A stretch of DNA of 64,000 bases from NCBI RefSeq assembly GCF_008329535.1, contig NZ_NPKR01000004.1:1-64000 (forward strand). Direction: 5' to 3'. Below, in pieces: positions 44,637 to 53,903 of the stretch. The notes beneath the pieces were generated by a model. It was not told where the DNA came from, searched no databases, and saw only the letters and a list, made by a program, of their open reading frames with translations. Source of the DNA: Mycolicibacterium sp. P1-18 (GTDB lineage Bacteria > Actinomycetota > Actinomycetes > Mycobacteriales > Mycobacteriaceae). Each line of letters starts with the position of its first letter. Position 1 is the stretch's first letter. The translations under genes and the position numbers were made by a program.

Positions 44637-45566
44637 TCAGCCGCGCATCAGTTCGGCGACGTGCGCGCTGACCGACTCCCGCAACCCCTGCAGGTCGTAG
44701 CCGCCTTCGAGCACCGAGACCAGCCGACCGTCGCAGTGCCGCTCGGCGGCCACCATCAGCTCGCGCGTGACCCAGGCGAAGTCGTCGGCGGTCATGCACA
44801 GCGAGCCGAGCGGGTCGCGCTCGTGTGCGTCGAATCCCGCTGAGACGATGACGAGTTCGGGTGAGAACGCGTCCAACGCGGGCAGGATCCGGTCGGTGAA
44901 CGCCGCGCGCAGTTCGGCACCTCCGTCGCCGGCGGACAGCGGCGTGTTGAAGACGTTGCCGACGCCGGTCTCTCGGACTTCGCCGGTGCCCGGGAACCAC
45001 GGCATCTGGTGCGTGGAGGCGTACAGCACGTCGGGATCGGAGTAGAAGATCTCCTGTGTGCCGTTGCCATGATGGACGTCGAAGTCCACGATCGCCACCC
45101 TGGTGAGCCCGTGCTTGAGTTGAGCGTGGCGGGCGCCGATGCCGATGTTGTTGAACAGGCAGAAGCCCATGGCACGGTCGGTCTCGGCGTGGTGGCCCGG
45201 TGGCCGGCAGGCGACGAACGCGTTCTGCACGCCCCCCGACATGACCTGGTCGACGGCCTGAATGGTGCCGCCGACGCCGCGCAGAACCACCTCCCAGGTC
45301 GACGGTTCCATCATGGTGTCGCCGCCGTCGAGGTAGACGAAACCGTCCGCCGGCCGGGCGCCTTCGAGGGCGTCGACGTAGGCGTCGGTGTGCACGTACC
45401 GCGTCGTGTCGAGGGCGCCGAGCTGCGCCTCGTCGCGAATCAGGTCGTCGAACCGAGACTGGCCGAGCGCCGAGCGCACCGTGCGGTAGCGGTCGGGCCG
45501 CTCGGGATGCCCCGCCGAGGTCTGATGGTTGGCGAAGGCATCGTGGTGGACCAGCAGTGTGGGCAC
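44637..45566 (-). CDS. histone-deacetylase-fold hydrolase
   Basis: This 309-residue zinc hydrolase of the HDAC/acetoin-utilisation/acetylpolyamine-amidohydrolase family has RPPGHHAE, DFDVHHGNGTQEIFY, GFDAHERDPLGS and EGGYDLQGL, which supply the zinc ligands and catalytic histidines. The substrate could be an acetyl- or formyl-amide, an acetylpolyamine or a protein. The GTG at 45566 has GGGAG eight bases upstream. Its promoter overlaps a perfect TTGCATAC half-site followed by ATA, read on the minus strand, with TACAAT as -10, which places it with the neighbouring oxalate/formate genes. It converges on fdhF with 4 bp between stops. Confidence 0.87.
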   Translation of the reverse strand: MPTLLVHHDAFANHQTSAGHPERPDRYRTVRSALGQSRFDDLIRDEAQLGALDTTRYVHTDAYVDALEGARPADGFVYLDGGDTMMEPSTWEVVLRGVGGTIQAVDQVMSGGVQNAFVACRPPGHHAETDRAMGFCLFNNIGIGARHAQLKHGLTRVAIVDFDVHHGNGTQEIFYSDPDVLYASTHQMPWFPGTGEVRETGVGNVFNTPLSAGDGGAELRAAFTDRILPALDAFSPELVIVSAGFDAHERDPLGSLCMTADDFAWVTRELMVAAERHCDGRLVSVLEGGYDLQGLRESVSAHVAELMRG

Positions 45567-45596
45567 GCCCAAGGCTCCCGTCGATGTCGAACAGCT

Positions 45597-45613
45597 CCGG
45601 ATATTGTATGCAA
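45597..45613 (-). promoter_or_regulatory. GCATACNGTATGC box, HDAC-like gene copy
   Basis: Read on the minus strand the left half TTGCATAC is perfect and the right half matches 4 of 8. The same bases form a longer dyad, TATTGT-ATGCA-ACAATA (45602-45618). TACAAT, a good -10 box, overlaps it, 31-36 bp before the GTG start. Confidence 0.55.
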
Positions 45614-45833
45614 CAATAGCCGGTGAGTGCCCGAGGGTCCAAGGCGTGGCAGTGGCCCACCCACGCGGTGGCAGCCGGTGCGCATGGGCGGGCCGTCGCA
45701 AGTCTGGCCTGACAGTCGTTGTGGCACATGGTGATTCACGCCGTTTATCGCTCCATTCACAGTCGGTATCGCGGCCGCGAAATTCTTGACAACGGATGGC
45801 GGCGGGCGTTCACTCGAGTCCTCTAGTGAGAGT

Positions 45834-45856
45834 TCCATTCCGCATTGCGGAATGGA
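45834..45856. promoter_or_regulatory. IclR-type operator upstream of hyi-glxR-gcl
   Basis: TCCATTCCGCA and TGCGGAATGGA are perfect 11-bp inverted arms around one central T. The form TTCCGCA-N-TGCGGAA is typical of IclR-family operators. It lies 37 bp before the hyi start, and an iclR gene lies just beyond gcl. Confidence 0.72.
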
Positions 45857-45892
45857 TCCACGCCGCACCGCATCAACGAAGGGCACGCCGTC

Positions 45893-46750
45893 GTGAAGGC
45901 CACCTACACCGTCAACTGCTCGATCCTGCTGACCGACCTCCCGCTGCTCGACCGGCCCCGCGCGGCCAAGGACGCCGGCTTCTCGGCCGTCGAGTTCTGG
46001 TGGCCGTTCGCCACCCCCACGCCGAACGACGCCGAGGTCGCGGCGTTCATCCGGGCCATCCAGGACGCCGGCGTGCAGTTGACCGGGCTCAACTTCGCCG
46101 CCGGCGACATGCCGGCCGGTGACCGCGGCATCGTGTCCAATCCCGCGCTGCAGAAGGCGTTCCAGGAGAACGTGGCCATTGCCGTCGACGTCGCCGACAC
46201 TCTGGGCACCCGTGCCTTCAACGCGCTGTACGGCAACCGTGACGAAGCGTTCCTCCCCTCCGAGCAGGACGACGTGGCCGCCGACAACCTGGCCTTCGCC
46301 GCGGCGGCGGCCGACCGCATCGGCGCCATCGTGCTGGTGGAACCGGTCAGCGGCGCCCCGCGCTACCCCATCAAGACCGCCGCCGACGCCATCGGCGTGA
46401 TCGACCGGGTGCACGCCGAGAGTGACACCACCAATCTGCGGCTGCTCGCCGACCTCTACCACCTGCACGTCAACGGTGACGACACCTCGGCGGTCATCCG
46501 CGACCACGGCAGCCGGATCGGGCACGTACAGATCGCCGACGCCCCCGGGCGCGGAGAACCGGGCACCGGCGGCGTGGCCCTGGCCCGCCAGGTGCACGAA
46601 CTGGCCGACGGCGGCTACACCGGCTACCTCGGTCTGGAATACAAGGCCACCCGGCCGGACACCTTCGACTGGCTTCCCCGCGACGAGCGCGGCGCCGACG
46701 CAGTGAACATCGAAACCCTTTCACAGCAACAAGAAACGAGGATCTCGTGA
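45893..46750 (+). CDS. hyi: hydroxypyruvate isomerase
   Basis: This 285-residue TIM-barrel enzyme interconverts hydroxypyruvate and tartronate semialdehyde. Family motifs are VEFWWPF, VLVEPVSGAPRYP, LADLYHLHVNGDD, HVQIADAPGRGEPGTG and LGLEYKATRPD, which carry the metal-binding Glu, Asp, His and Glu. The GTG at 45893 has GAAGGG ten bases upstream. It is the first gene of hyi-glxR-gcl, and its stop overlaps the glxR start (GTGA). A 23-bp palindrome lies just upstream. Confidence 0.92.
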   Translation: MKATYTVNCSILLTDLPLLDRPRAAKDAGFSAVEFWWPFATPTPNDAEVAAFIRAIQDAGVQLTGLNFAAGDMPAGDRGIVSNPALQKAFQENVAIAVDVADTLGTRAFNALYGNRDEAFLPSEQDDVAADNLAFAAAAADRIGAIVLVEPVSGAPRYPIKTAADAIGVIDRVHAESDTTNLRLLADLYHLHVNGDDTSAVIRDHGSRIGHVQIADAPGRGEPGTGGVALARQVHELADGGYTGYLGLEYKATRPDTFDWLPRDERGADAVNIETLSQQQETRIS

Positions 46751-47640
46751 GCACCATCGGATTCATCGGACTGGGCATCATGGGCGGCCCGATGGCCCGC
46801 CACCTGGTGACGGCCGGCTACACCGTCATCGGGTACGACCGCTCCGAGGAACGCATGCAGGCCTTGGTCGACGCGGGCGGATCGGCTGCCGACTCCATCG
46901 AGCAGACCGTGAAGAACGCCGACGTGGTCGCGGTCATGGTGCCCGACTCCCCCGACGTCCAAGCCGTGCTGCTTCCGGAGGACGGGGTGTTCGCCAACGC
47001 CCAGCCCGGCACCCTGGTGATCGACTTCTCCTCGATCCGGCCCGACGTCACCGCGGAGCTGGCCAAGACCGCAGCCGAACGCGGTCTGCGGATCGTCGAC
47101 GCCCCCGTCTCCGGCGGTGAACCCGGCGCGGTCAACGCCACCCTGTCCATCATGGTGGGCGGCACCGAGGCGGACTTCGCCGCGGCCAAGCCGATCTTCG
47201 ACGTCGTCGGCAAGACCATCGCCCACGTCGGCCCCAGCGGATCCGGACAGACCGTCAAGGCCGCCAACCAGCTGATCGTGGCGGGCAACATCGAACTGCT
47301 CGCCGAGGCCATCACCTTCCTGCGCGCCTACGGCGTGGACATCGACGCCGCCGTCGAGGTGCTCGGCGGCGGTCTGGCGGGATCGGCGGTGCTCAACCAG
47401 AAGGCGCCCAAGATGTTGTCCGGCAACTTCGACCCCGGTTTCCGAATCGCGCTGCATCACAAGGACATGGGCATCGTCACCTCGGCGGCACGCGAGGCCG
47501 GGGTCGTCATCCCGCTTGGCGCGGTCGTCGCTCAGCTGATGGCATCGGCGATCGCCAACGGCGACGGCGGCCTGGACCACTCCGCGTTGCTGCGGGGCGT
47601 GGAGCGGCTGTCCGGCACGAAGGTCGAGGCGGCGAAGTGA
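46747..47640 (+). CDS. glxR: tartronate semialdehyde reductase
   Basis: This 297-residue beta-hydroxyacid dehydrogenase reduces tartronate semialdehyde to D-glycerate. The NAD(P) motif is [13 protein letters not shown] (residues 5-17), the substrate motif [11 protein letters not shown], and the catalytic lysine is in [12 protein letters not shown]. The GTG overlaps the hyi stop, and its own stop overlaps gcl. Glycerate produced here enters glycolysis. Confidence 0.92.
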   Translation: MSTIGFIGLGIMGGPMARHLVTAGYTVIGYDRSEERMQALVDAGGSAADSIEQTVKNADVVAVMVPDSPDVQAVLLPEDGVFANAQPGTLVIDFSSIRPDVTAELAKTAAERGLRIVDAPVSGGEPGAVNATLSIMVGGTEADFAAAKPIFDVVGKTIAHVGPSGSGQTVKAANQLIVAGNIELLAEAITFLRAYGVDIDAAVEVLGGGLAGSAVLNQKAPKMLSGNFDPGFRIALHHKDMGIVTSAAREAGVVIPLGAVVAQLMASAIANGDGGLDHSALLRGVERLSGTKVEAAK

Positions 47641-49430
47641 CCCGCATGCGTACGGTCGACGCGGCCGTGAGAATCCTCGAAATCGAGGGCGCCACCCAGG
47701 CCTTCGGGCTGCCGGGAGCGGCGATCAACCCCTTCTACTCGGCCATGCGCGCCCACGGCGGGATCAAGCACGTCCTGGCCAGGCACGTCGAAGGCGCCAG
47801 CCACATGGCCGAGGGCTACACGCGGGCAGCGGCCGGCAACATCGGCATCTGCATCGGCACGTCCGGGCCGGCGGGGACCGACATGATCACCGGGTTGTAC
47901 TCGGCCTCAGCCGATTCCATCCCCATCCTCGCGATCACCGGCCAGGCGCCCGTCGCCCGGCTGCACAAGGAGGACTTCCAGGCCGTCGACATCAGCGCCA
48001 TCGCCGCGCCGGTGACCAAGATGGCGATGACCGTCCTGGAACCCGGCCAGGTGCCCGGCGCCTTCGCCAAGGCGTTTCACCTGATGCGCTCCGGCCGGCC
48101 GGGTCCGGTCCTCATCGACCTGCCCATCGACGTCCAGCTCGCCGAGATCGACTTCGACCCCGAGGCCTATCAGCCGTTGCCCCTGTACAAGCCGGCGGCG
48201 ACCCGCGGCCAGGCGGAGAAGGTGCTCGACATGCTCGTGACGGCCGAGCGGCCGCTCATCGTCGCCGGCGGCGGCATCATCAACGCCGACGCCAGCGATC
48301 TGCTCGTCGAGTTGGCCGAGACCCTCGACATCCCCGTGATTCCGACCCTGATGGGCTGGGGCACGATTCCCGACGACCACCGGTTGGCAGCCGGCATGGC
48401 TGGTCTGCAGACCGCCCACCGCTACGGCAACGCCACCATGCTCGCCTCGGACTTCGTGCTGGGCATCGGCAACCGCTGGGCCAACAGGCACACCGGTGGG
48501 CTCGAGACGTACCGCAAGGGAAAGCGATTCGTCCACGTCGACATTGAAGCCACCCAGATCGGGCGGGTCTTCTCCCCCGACCTCGGCATCGTGTCCGACG
48601 CCAAGCCCGCACTCGAGCAGCTGGTGGCGGCCGCCAAGGCGAGGACCAGCGCGGGCACCCTGCCGACCTGGACCGGTTGGGTCCAGGACTGTCAGGAGCG
48701 CAAGCGGACGATGCACCGCAAGACGCACTTCGACGACGTCCCGATCAAGCCGCAGCGGGTCTACGAGGAGATGAACCGCGTCTTCGGCCACGACGCCCGC
48801 TACGTCACCGCGATCGGCCTCTCGCAGATCGCCGGCGGCCAGTTCCTTCAGGTCTTCAAACCACGGAACTGGATCAACTGCGGTCAGGCCGGCCCACTGG
48901 GCTGGACCATTCCCGCCGCGCTCGGCGTGGTCGCCTCGGATCCGTCCGCCACCGTGGTCGGCCTCTCCGGCGACTACGACTTCCAGTTCCTGATCGAGGA
49001 ATTGGCCGTCGGCGCCCAGTTCAACCTGCCCTACGTCCACGTCCTGGTGAACAACTCCTACCTGGGGTTGATCCGTCAGGCCCAGCGCGGGTTCGACATG
49101 GACTACTGCGTGTCGTTGGCCTTCGACAACATCAACTCCCAGGAGAACGACTCCGACGTGCCCAAGGGCTACGGCGTCGACCACCTGCGGGTCGCAGAGG
49201 GGCTGGGCTGCAAGGCCATTCAGGTCGTCGAACCGGGTGACATCGGCCCGGCACTGGAACGGGCTCAGCGGCTGGCACGCGAGCACAAGGTGCCGGTGAT
49301 CGTCGAGATCTTCCTGGAGAAGGTCACCAACATCGCGATGGGCACCGAACTCGACAACGTCGTCGAGTTCAACGACCTGGCCGAGACACTGGCGGACGCA
49401 CCGACGGCCGCGGCGCTGATGCTGGACTGA
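47637..49430 (+). CDS. gcl: glyoxylate carboligase
   Basis: This 597-residue TPP-dependent enzyme condenses two glyoxylate molecules to tartronate semialdehyde and CO2. The E. coli Gcl pattern is followed almost throughout: [31 protein letters not shown] and the TPP-binding [19 protein letters not shown]...[10 protein letters not shown]. Residue 51 is Val, the Gcl hallmark, where oxalyl-CoA decarboxylase and most TPP enzymes have Glu, so it is not an oxalyl-CoA decarboxylase. The FAD-binding middle domain is retained. The GTG overlaps the glxR stop. Confidence 0.95.
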   Translation: MTRMRTVDAAVRILEIEGATQAFGLPGAAINPFYSAMRAHGGIKHVLARHVEGASHMAEGYTRAAAGNIGICIGTSGPAGTDMITGLYSASADSIPILAITGQAPVARLHKEDFQAVDISAIAAPVTKMAMTVLEPGQVPGAFAKAFHLMRSGRPGPVLIDLPIDVQLAEIDFDPEAYQPLPLYKPAATRGQAEKVLDMLVTAERPLIVAGGGIINADASDLLVELAETLDIPVIPTLMGWGTIPDDHRLAAGMAGLQTAHRYGNATMLASDFVLGIGNRWANRHTGGLETYRKGKRFVHVDIEATQIGRVFSPDLGIVSDAKPALEQLVAAAKARTSAGTLPTWTGWVQDCQERKRTMHRKTHFDDVPIKPQRVYEEMNRVFGHDARYVTAIGLSQIAGGQFLQVFKPRNWINCGQAGPLGWTIPAALGVVASDPSATVVGLSGDYDFQFLIEELAVGAQFNLPYVHVLVNNSYLGLIRQAQRGFDMDYCVSLAFDNINSQENDSDVPKGYGVDHLRVAEGLGCKAIQVVEPGDIGPALERAQRLAREHKVPVIVEIFLEKVTNIAMGTELDNVVEFNDLAETLADAPTAAALMLD

Positions 49431-49442
49431 TCCGACGTCGGC

Positions 49443-49480
49443 TAGGAGGGGAGGCGGCTAACCAGCCGCCTCCCCTTCTA
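49443..49480. terminator. bidirectional terminator, gcl / iclR
   Basis: A 17-bp stem (49443-49459 with 49464-49480) has one G-T wobble and the loop AACC. It lies between convergent gcl and iclR and overlaps the iclR stop. Confidence 0.85.
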
Positions 49481-50231
49481 GTTCCGCGGCCAGGTCGCGA
49501 GCCACCCGCTTGAGCAGCGGCGTCACCGTCGACCCGGACGTCAGCGTCAGGCGAGACCCCGGCCCCGACACCGAGATTGCCGTCAACGACGGCGCGTCCG
49601 GCACCGGTACGGCGAAGCAGCGCACGCCGATCTCCTGCTCACCCTCGTCGACGGCGTAGCCGCGGACGCGGCTCAACTCGATGTCGCGCATCAACGACGG
49701 TGCGGTGGTGTGGGTGTTCGCGCTGGCCGCCGGCATCCCGGTGCGCTCGAGCAGTGCGAGGACCGCCTCGTCGGGCAACTGCATCAGCAACGCCTTGCCC
49801 ACGCCGGTGGAGTGCACGTGCACGCGCCGGCCGACCTCGGTGAACATCCGCATCGAGTGCGGTGAGGGCACCTGGGCGACGTACACCGCCATGTCGCCGT
49901 CCATGACCGCCATGTTCGCGCTCTCGCCCGTGCGTTCCACCAGCCCGGCCAAGTGGGGGCGCGACCACGTCCCGATCAGCCGGGCTGCGCTCTCGCCGAG
50001 CCGAATTAGCTTGGGGCCCAACGCATAGTGCCGGTTGGGCAGCTGTCGGACGTACCCGAGCTCCAGCAGGGTCCGCACCAGGCGGTGGATCGTCGGCTGG
50101 GGCAGCTTGGCCCGGGCCGCCAGATCGCCGAACGCGATGGACGGGCCGGCGCCCGCCAGGATCTCCAGCAGTTCGAAGGCGCGCTCGACCGATTGAACGC
50201 CACCTCGGGCCGGCGGCTTGTCCTCGGCCAT
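49458..50231 (-). CDS. IclR family transcriptional regulator
   Basis: This 257-residue regulator has an N-terminal winged helix (AFELLEILAGAGPSIAFGDLAARAKLPQPTIHRLVRTLLELGYVRQL) and an IclR effector domain (residues 85-250) with HVHSTGVGKALLMQLP and VDEGEQEIGVRCFAVPV. It is convergent with gcl, and the 45834-45856 palindrome before hyi fits an IclR operator. E. coli AllR, of the same family, represses gcl through glyoxylate, so glyoxylate is a plausible effector. The ATG at 50231 has GGAAGGG six bases upstream. Confidence 0.9.
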   Translation of the reverse strand: MAEDKPPARGGVQSVERAFELLEILAGAGPSIAFGDLAARAKLPQPTIHRLVRTLLELGYVRQLPNRHYALGPKLIRLGESAARLIGTWSRPHLAGLVERTGESANMAVMDGDMAVYVAQVPSPHSMRMFTEVGRRVHVHSTGVGKALLMQLPDEAVLALLERTGMPAASANTHTTAPSLMRDIELSRVRGYAVDEGEQEIGVRCFAVPVPDAPSLTAISVSGPGSRLTLTSGSTVTPLLKRVARDLAAELEGEAAG

Positions 50232-50321
50232 TGAACGCCCTTCCGTCACCGGCTCGGCCTGGCGACACATCGATTTCGGATCGCGCCAGTGTATTTCACC
50301 CCCGGCCGGCCGACGACGCGA

Positions 50322-50354
50322 CCGAGGGGATCACCGACGTGGTGATCCCCTCGG
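50322..50354 (-). terminator. terminator after the first antiporter
   Basis: Perfect 14-bp arms CCGAGGGGATCACC and GGTGATCCCCTCGG surround the loop GACGT. The hairpin lies 18 bp past the MFS stop and upstream of iclR. Confidence 0.8.
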
Positions 50355-50371
50355 CCGCTCGGCGGGCCCCG

Positions 50372-51760
50372 TCAGTCAGACGCCGGGGCCGGCACCTTCG
50401 CCGCCGCGGCCGTCGCACTGGGCGCGGCGGTGGGTTGGCCGGTCCGGCCCGGCTGCCGCAGGAACAGGGCGAGGCCGGCCGAGACCAGCGCGCTCGCGGC
50501 CGCCAACCAGTAGGCACCGCTGTAGCCCCAGGCGTCGATCACGCTGGCGCCCACGCCGATGCCCACGACCGACCCCAGCAACTTGGAGCTGTAGATGAGT
50601 CCGTAGTTGCTCGCGTTGTTGTTCTCCCCGAAGTAGTCCGGGGTGAGCGAGGCGAACATCGGATAGAAGGCACCACCGCCGAATCCGACCAGGAACGCGA
50701 AGCACAGGAACGCGATCTCGTTCTGCGCCTGGCCCGCGTAGAGCAGACCGACCAGCGCCACCGCCGACACCAACAGCACGATGAGCAGGGTCTGCTTGCG
50801 CCCGAGGCGGTCGGAGATCCAGCCGGTCAAGGTACGACCGGTGCCGTTGACGATGGACAGGACACCGGCCGACGCCGCGGCGATCAGCGGGCCGAAGCCC
50901 AGTTCCTTGGCGAAGGGCACCATGTAGCTGATTCCGAAGAGCGAGACGCCGGCGCTGATGCCGAGGGAGAGCCACATCAGCGGCAGCATGCCGGTCTTGA
51001 TGGCCTCCATCGGCGAGTACTGCCGCACGGCAGGCGGATTGCGCTTCAGGCTGGCGGCACCCTTCTTGCTGTCGGCCCATTCCACGGGGTCGACGTCGGC
51101 GGGCCACCAGTTCTTCGGCGGATCACGGAAGAACATCCCGCAGGTCGCGACGACGATCAGCATGTAGACGCCGACGAGGTCGAGCACCCAGACGTAGGTG
51201 CTCGGGTGCAGCGCGTAGCTGAAGATGAAGATGAACGGGACGGCGCCGTAGGCGAAGCCGCCGTTCACGAAACCGGTCTTGCCGCCGCGTCGTTCGGGAT
51301 ACCACTTGCCGACGATGTTGATGCAGGTCGCGTAGACCAGACCGGCGCCGATGCCGCCGCACAGGGCGAAGCCGAGGAAGGCGAAGACGATGCTGTCCTG
51401 GGTGAGGCTGCTGAAGCCGATCGCCGAGAGCACCGCCCCTGCGAGCATGGCGGCCCGCGCCGAGACGATGCCCTTCTCACGGAGCTTGCCGGCGGGATAG
51501 GCGATCAACGCCTGGAAGAAGGCCCAGATGGACAGCAGCCAGAAGGTCTCCCCCATCGTCCAGCCATGGGCTTCTCGGACGGCGGCCTGCGCGGCGCCGT
51601 AGCCGTATTCGTAGACGCTGACCGCCATCATGGCGGCCCAGGGCAGCCATACCATCCAGGCTCGGGACCGGCCCAGCAGCTGTTGGTCGGTCTCCCCGAT
51701 GCGGTAGACGCGGTTGTTGGCGTCGGTGACCTCGCGATAACTTGCGAGCGTTGAGGACAT
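50372..51760 (-). CDS. oxalate:formate antiporter-type MFS carrier 1
   Basis: This 462-residue 12-helix major facilitator carrier of the OFA family exchanges or imports small carboxylates. It shares with the other two local copies an N-terminal YREVTDANNRVYRIGETD followed by LGRSRAWMVWLPW, the loop RDPPKNWWPADVDPVEW, and PDYFGENNNASNYGLIYSSKLLG. No GCATAC-type box is seen in its 290-bp upstream gap, unlike the other two. The likely substrate is oxalate, formate or a related acid. Confidence 0.88.
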   Translation of the reverse strand: MSSTLASYREVTDANNRVYRIGETDQQLLGRSRAWMVWLPWAAMMAVSVYEYGYGAAQAAVREAHGWTMGETFWLLSIWAFFQALIAYPAGKLREKGIVSARAAMLAGAVLSAIGFSSLTQDSIVFAFLGFALCGGIGAGLVYATCINIVGKWYPERRGGKTGFVNGGFAYGAVPFIFIFSYALHPSTYVWVLDLVGVYMLIVVATCGMFFRDPPKNWWPADVDPVEWADSKKGAASLKRNPPAVRQYSPMEAIKTGMLPLMWLSLGISAGVSLFGISYMVPFAKELGFGPLIAAASAGVLSIVNGTGRTLTGWISDRLGRKQTLLIVLLVSAVALVGLLYAGQAQNEIAFLCFAFLVGFGGGAFYPMFASLTPDYFGENNNASNYGLIYSSKLLGSVVGIGVGASVIDAWGYSGAYWLAAASALVSAGLALFLRQPGRTGQPTAAPSATAAAAKVPAPASD

Positions 51761-52050
51761 CGTTCATTCTCTTTCTCACGGTGGGTACAGGCTCGTCCCT
51801 CGATGCCGTCTCGCGTTGGGTTTTCGCGACGGACATCCGGACGGGCCGTTCGTGCACCACGCGGGGGTGGGTCCCCGCGCAGGCGATCAGGCGCGCACGC
51901 CAAAGACACGGCGCAACGTCGCACCTTCGACCTCGCGGTCGTAGGCGCCAAGCGACTCGTGGCGACCGTTGAAGAAGCACGACACCTGCCGTGCCGGCTA
52001 GCCGGTTCAACTCATGGGCACCGTCACCCTTCGTTCTCGAGTCGGCATCC
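51761..52050. other. non-coding gap between antiporter 1 and frc
   Basis: No gene is supported in these 290 bp. Two hairpins are visible: CGCGGGG-N6-CCCCGCG at 51860-51879 and the 12-bp palindrome CCGGCTAGCCGG at 51994-52005. Either could end the frc transcript. No GCATAC-type box is present. Confidence 0.5.
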
Positions 52051-53334
52051 TCAGATGGCCCCGACGCTCCTGAACAGCTCGAGCTGGTCCGGCGAATACC
52101 CGAGCTCCTCGCAGATCGAGTCCGTGTGCTCACCGAGCAACGGGGACCTGACGATCTCGACCGGGGAGTCCGAGAGTCGCAGTGGAGAGCCGACCGTCTT
52201 GAACGAGCCCCGGTCCGGGTGCTCGACGGTGACGATCGACCCGAGCTCGGCAAGGGTCTCGTCCTCGATGAGCTCCTTGGTCCCGAGCACGGGACCGCAC
52301 GGGATGCCGAGGGCGTTGAGTGCGGTCAGCGCTTGCCATTTGGTGTGTTCGGCGGACCAGTCCTCGATGAGCGCGAAGACCTTGTCCAGCTTGTCGAGCC
52401 GGTCCTCGGGCTTGGCCCAGTCGGGATGGTCGGCCAGCTCCGGCCGCCCGATGAGGACCGCCAACGGAGCCCACACCTGAGGCTGGATGATGACGTAGAT
52501 GTAGTCGTTGGGACCGCCGCCGCTGGTGCGGACCGCCCACCCCGGCTGCCCGCCACCGGAGGCGTTGCCCGATCGCGGGACCTCGTCGGAGAAGTGCTCG
52601 TTCGGGTACTCCGGAAGGGGACCGTGGGCGAGTCGCTGCTGATCCCGCAGCTTCACCCGGCACAGGTTGAGCACGGCATCCTGCATCGCCACCTCGACCC
52701 GCTGACCCCGGCCGGTGTTGGTGCGCTGATAGAGCGCGGCCAGGATCCCGGTGACCAGGTGGATGCCGGTGCCCGAGTCACCGATCTGGGCGCCGGTCGC
52801 GGTGGGCGGCCCGTGTTCGAAGCCCGTGGTGGCCATCGACCCGCCCATGGCCTGGGCGATGACCTCGTAGGCCTTGAAGTTGAAGTACTTCCCCGGGCCG
52901 AATCCCTTGATGGAGGCGTAGATCAACGCCGGATTGATGTCCTGCAACCGCTCCCAGGGGAACCCGAACCGGTCGACGACCCCCGGACCGTAGTTCTCGA
53001 CGAGGATGTCCACGCGTGAGACGAGGTCGACGAAGATCTGCTTGCCCTCGTCGCTCTTCATGTTCACGGTGATGCTGCGCTTGTTGCAGTTGAGCATCGT
53101 GAAGTAGAGGCTGTCGGCGCCGGGAAGGTCGCGCAGCTGGCTTCGGGTGACGTCGCCGCCCTTGGGCGCCTCCAGCTTGATGACGTCGGCACCCAGCCAG
53201 GCAAGCAGCTGGGTCGCCGACGGGCCGGACTGAACGTGGGTCATGTCCAGGACGCGAACCCCCGACAACGCCTTGCCCTCAGGTGATTTCGGCGTCAGTG
53301 CCGGAGCGTCCACGACGGTGGTGGTCTCATCCAT
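52051..53334 (-). CDS. frc: formyl-CoA:oxalate CoA-transferase
   Basis: This 427-residue class III CoA-transferase moves CoA from formyl-CoA to oxalate. It follows the Oxalobacter Frc sequence closely: RVLDMTHVQSGPSATQLLAWLGADVIKLE, SLYFTMLNCNKRSI, catalytic Asp186 in GAQIGDSGTG, AVLNLCRVKLRDQQRL and the flexible GGGQPGW loop that tells Frc from other family members. ATG 53334 has GGAAAGGG nine bases upstream; an ATG three codons earlier would abut that site. It has a regulon box about 80 bp upstream. No oxalyl-CoA decarboxylase gene is nearby. Confidence 0.93.
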   Translation of the reverse strand: MDETTTVVDAPALTPKSPEGKALSGVRVLDMTHVQSGPSATQLLAWLGADVIKLEAPKGGDVTRSQLRDLPGADSLYFTMLNCNKRSITVNMKSDEGKQIFVDLVSRVDILVENYGPGVVDRFGFPWERLQDINPALIYASIKGFGPGKYFNFKAYEVIAQAMGGSMATTGFEHGPPTATGAQIGDSGTGIHLVTGILAALYQRTNTGRGQRVEVAMQDAVLNLCRVKLRDQQRLAHGPLPEYPNEHFSDEVPRSGNASGGGQPGWAVRTSGGGPNDYIYVIIQPQVWAPLAVLIGRPELADHPDWAKPEDRLDKLDKVFALIEDWSAEHTKWQALTALNALGIPCGPVLGTKELIEDETLAELGSIVTVEHPDRGSFKTVGSPLRLSDSPVEIVRSPLLGEHTDSICEELGYSPDQLELFRSVGAI

Positions 53335-53415
53335 GGTCGTCATCCCTTTCCACGCGTCGGCGTGTGAGCCCTCCGGCACCTGACGTGGAGCGGGCGAAGA
53401 GGCAGCTGTCTAGAT

Positions 53416-53432
53416 TGCATACCGTATGCGTT
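53416..53432 (-). promoter_or_regulatory. GCATACNGTATGC box, frc copy
   Basis: TTGCATACCGTATGCGT matches the palindrome at 14 of 16 positions. On the minus strand the core reads TACGGT, a possible -10 box, about 85 bp before the frc start. A repressor bound here would block the promoter. Confidence 0.7.
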
Positions 53433-53720
53433 AGACCAAGAGTGTGTCCCAAGTAACAACTTCTTGTCTATGTTTCGGGCGCTTTTGCCTCCAGATGGCC
53501 TCCGCGGCACGCGACCAGTCGGCACCTCCCCTGGTCCCCGCCGAGCCGACCGGACGGGGCCTGCCACCCGCCACCCCGCGAAGACCTGACGAATCTTGCC
53601 CACTGTCAACGTCTTTCGAAAACGACATACGCCGTGCTCACGACGGCAAACGGGAGGCGCGAAGCGCGGCCACGCAGATCTCCAGTGAATTCCCAGGAAA
53701 ATTCGTGGTTGCTTTCAGGA

Positions 53721-53803
53721 TTGTATGTAGTATACCGTCCGGTGTGACCGTGGTCACTATCCCATTCTCGAGTGATTGGTGTTACACATGTACCTGTATG
53801 CAG
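53721..53803 (+). promoter_or_regulatory. weaker GCATAC-type sites before antiporter 2
   Basis: TTGTATGTAGTATACCG (53721-53737) matches 10 of 16 positions, and GTATGCAG (53796-53803) is a good half-site within CTGTATGCAGTAT. The second lies in the spacer of a possible TTACAC-N16-TATTCA promoter. Confidence 0.45.
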
Positions 53804-53903
53804 TATTCAGCGAGCATCGAGCGTGGTCAGTGGTGATCCCGCCGAGTCGGCAATCGGCCGAACCCACCACTGCCTCATCACGGAGCCAGGGGGTTCGAGC
53901 AGC

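Larger units (their letters stand above)
45567..45892. other. divergent promoter region, HDAC-like / hyi operon
   Basis: This 326-bp non-coding gap contains the GCATAC-type box (45597-45613) near the HDAC-like start, a TTGACA -35 candidate at 45786-45791 for the hyi side, and the IclR-type palindrome at 45834-45856. I see no gene in it. Confidence 0.6.
53335..53903. other. 569-bp divergent regulatory region, frc / antiporter 2
   Basis: This long non-coding gap is less GC-rich than its surroundings in places. It holds three GCATAC-type sequences (53416-53432, 53721-53737 and the half-site 53796-53803). A 130-codon open frame at 53444-53836 has no recognisable features and I do not call it. 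The antiporter leader from the probable promoter near 53780 is about 90 nt. Confidence 0.6.

Noticed and set aside
47637..49430. Oxalyl-CoA decarboxylase as identity of the TPP enzyme
   Set aside because: Residue 51 is Val and the whole sequence follows E. coli glyoxylate carboligase. Oxc would have Glu and a different C-terminus.
51742..52050. Open frames in the gap between antiporter 1 and frc
   Set aside because: Arg/Pro-rich shadows with no homology or translation signals.
53444..53836. 130-codon open frame between frc and antiporter 2
   Set aside because: Unstructured composition, no ribosome-binding site, and it spans several operator candidates.
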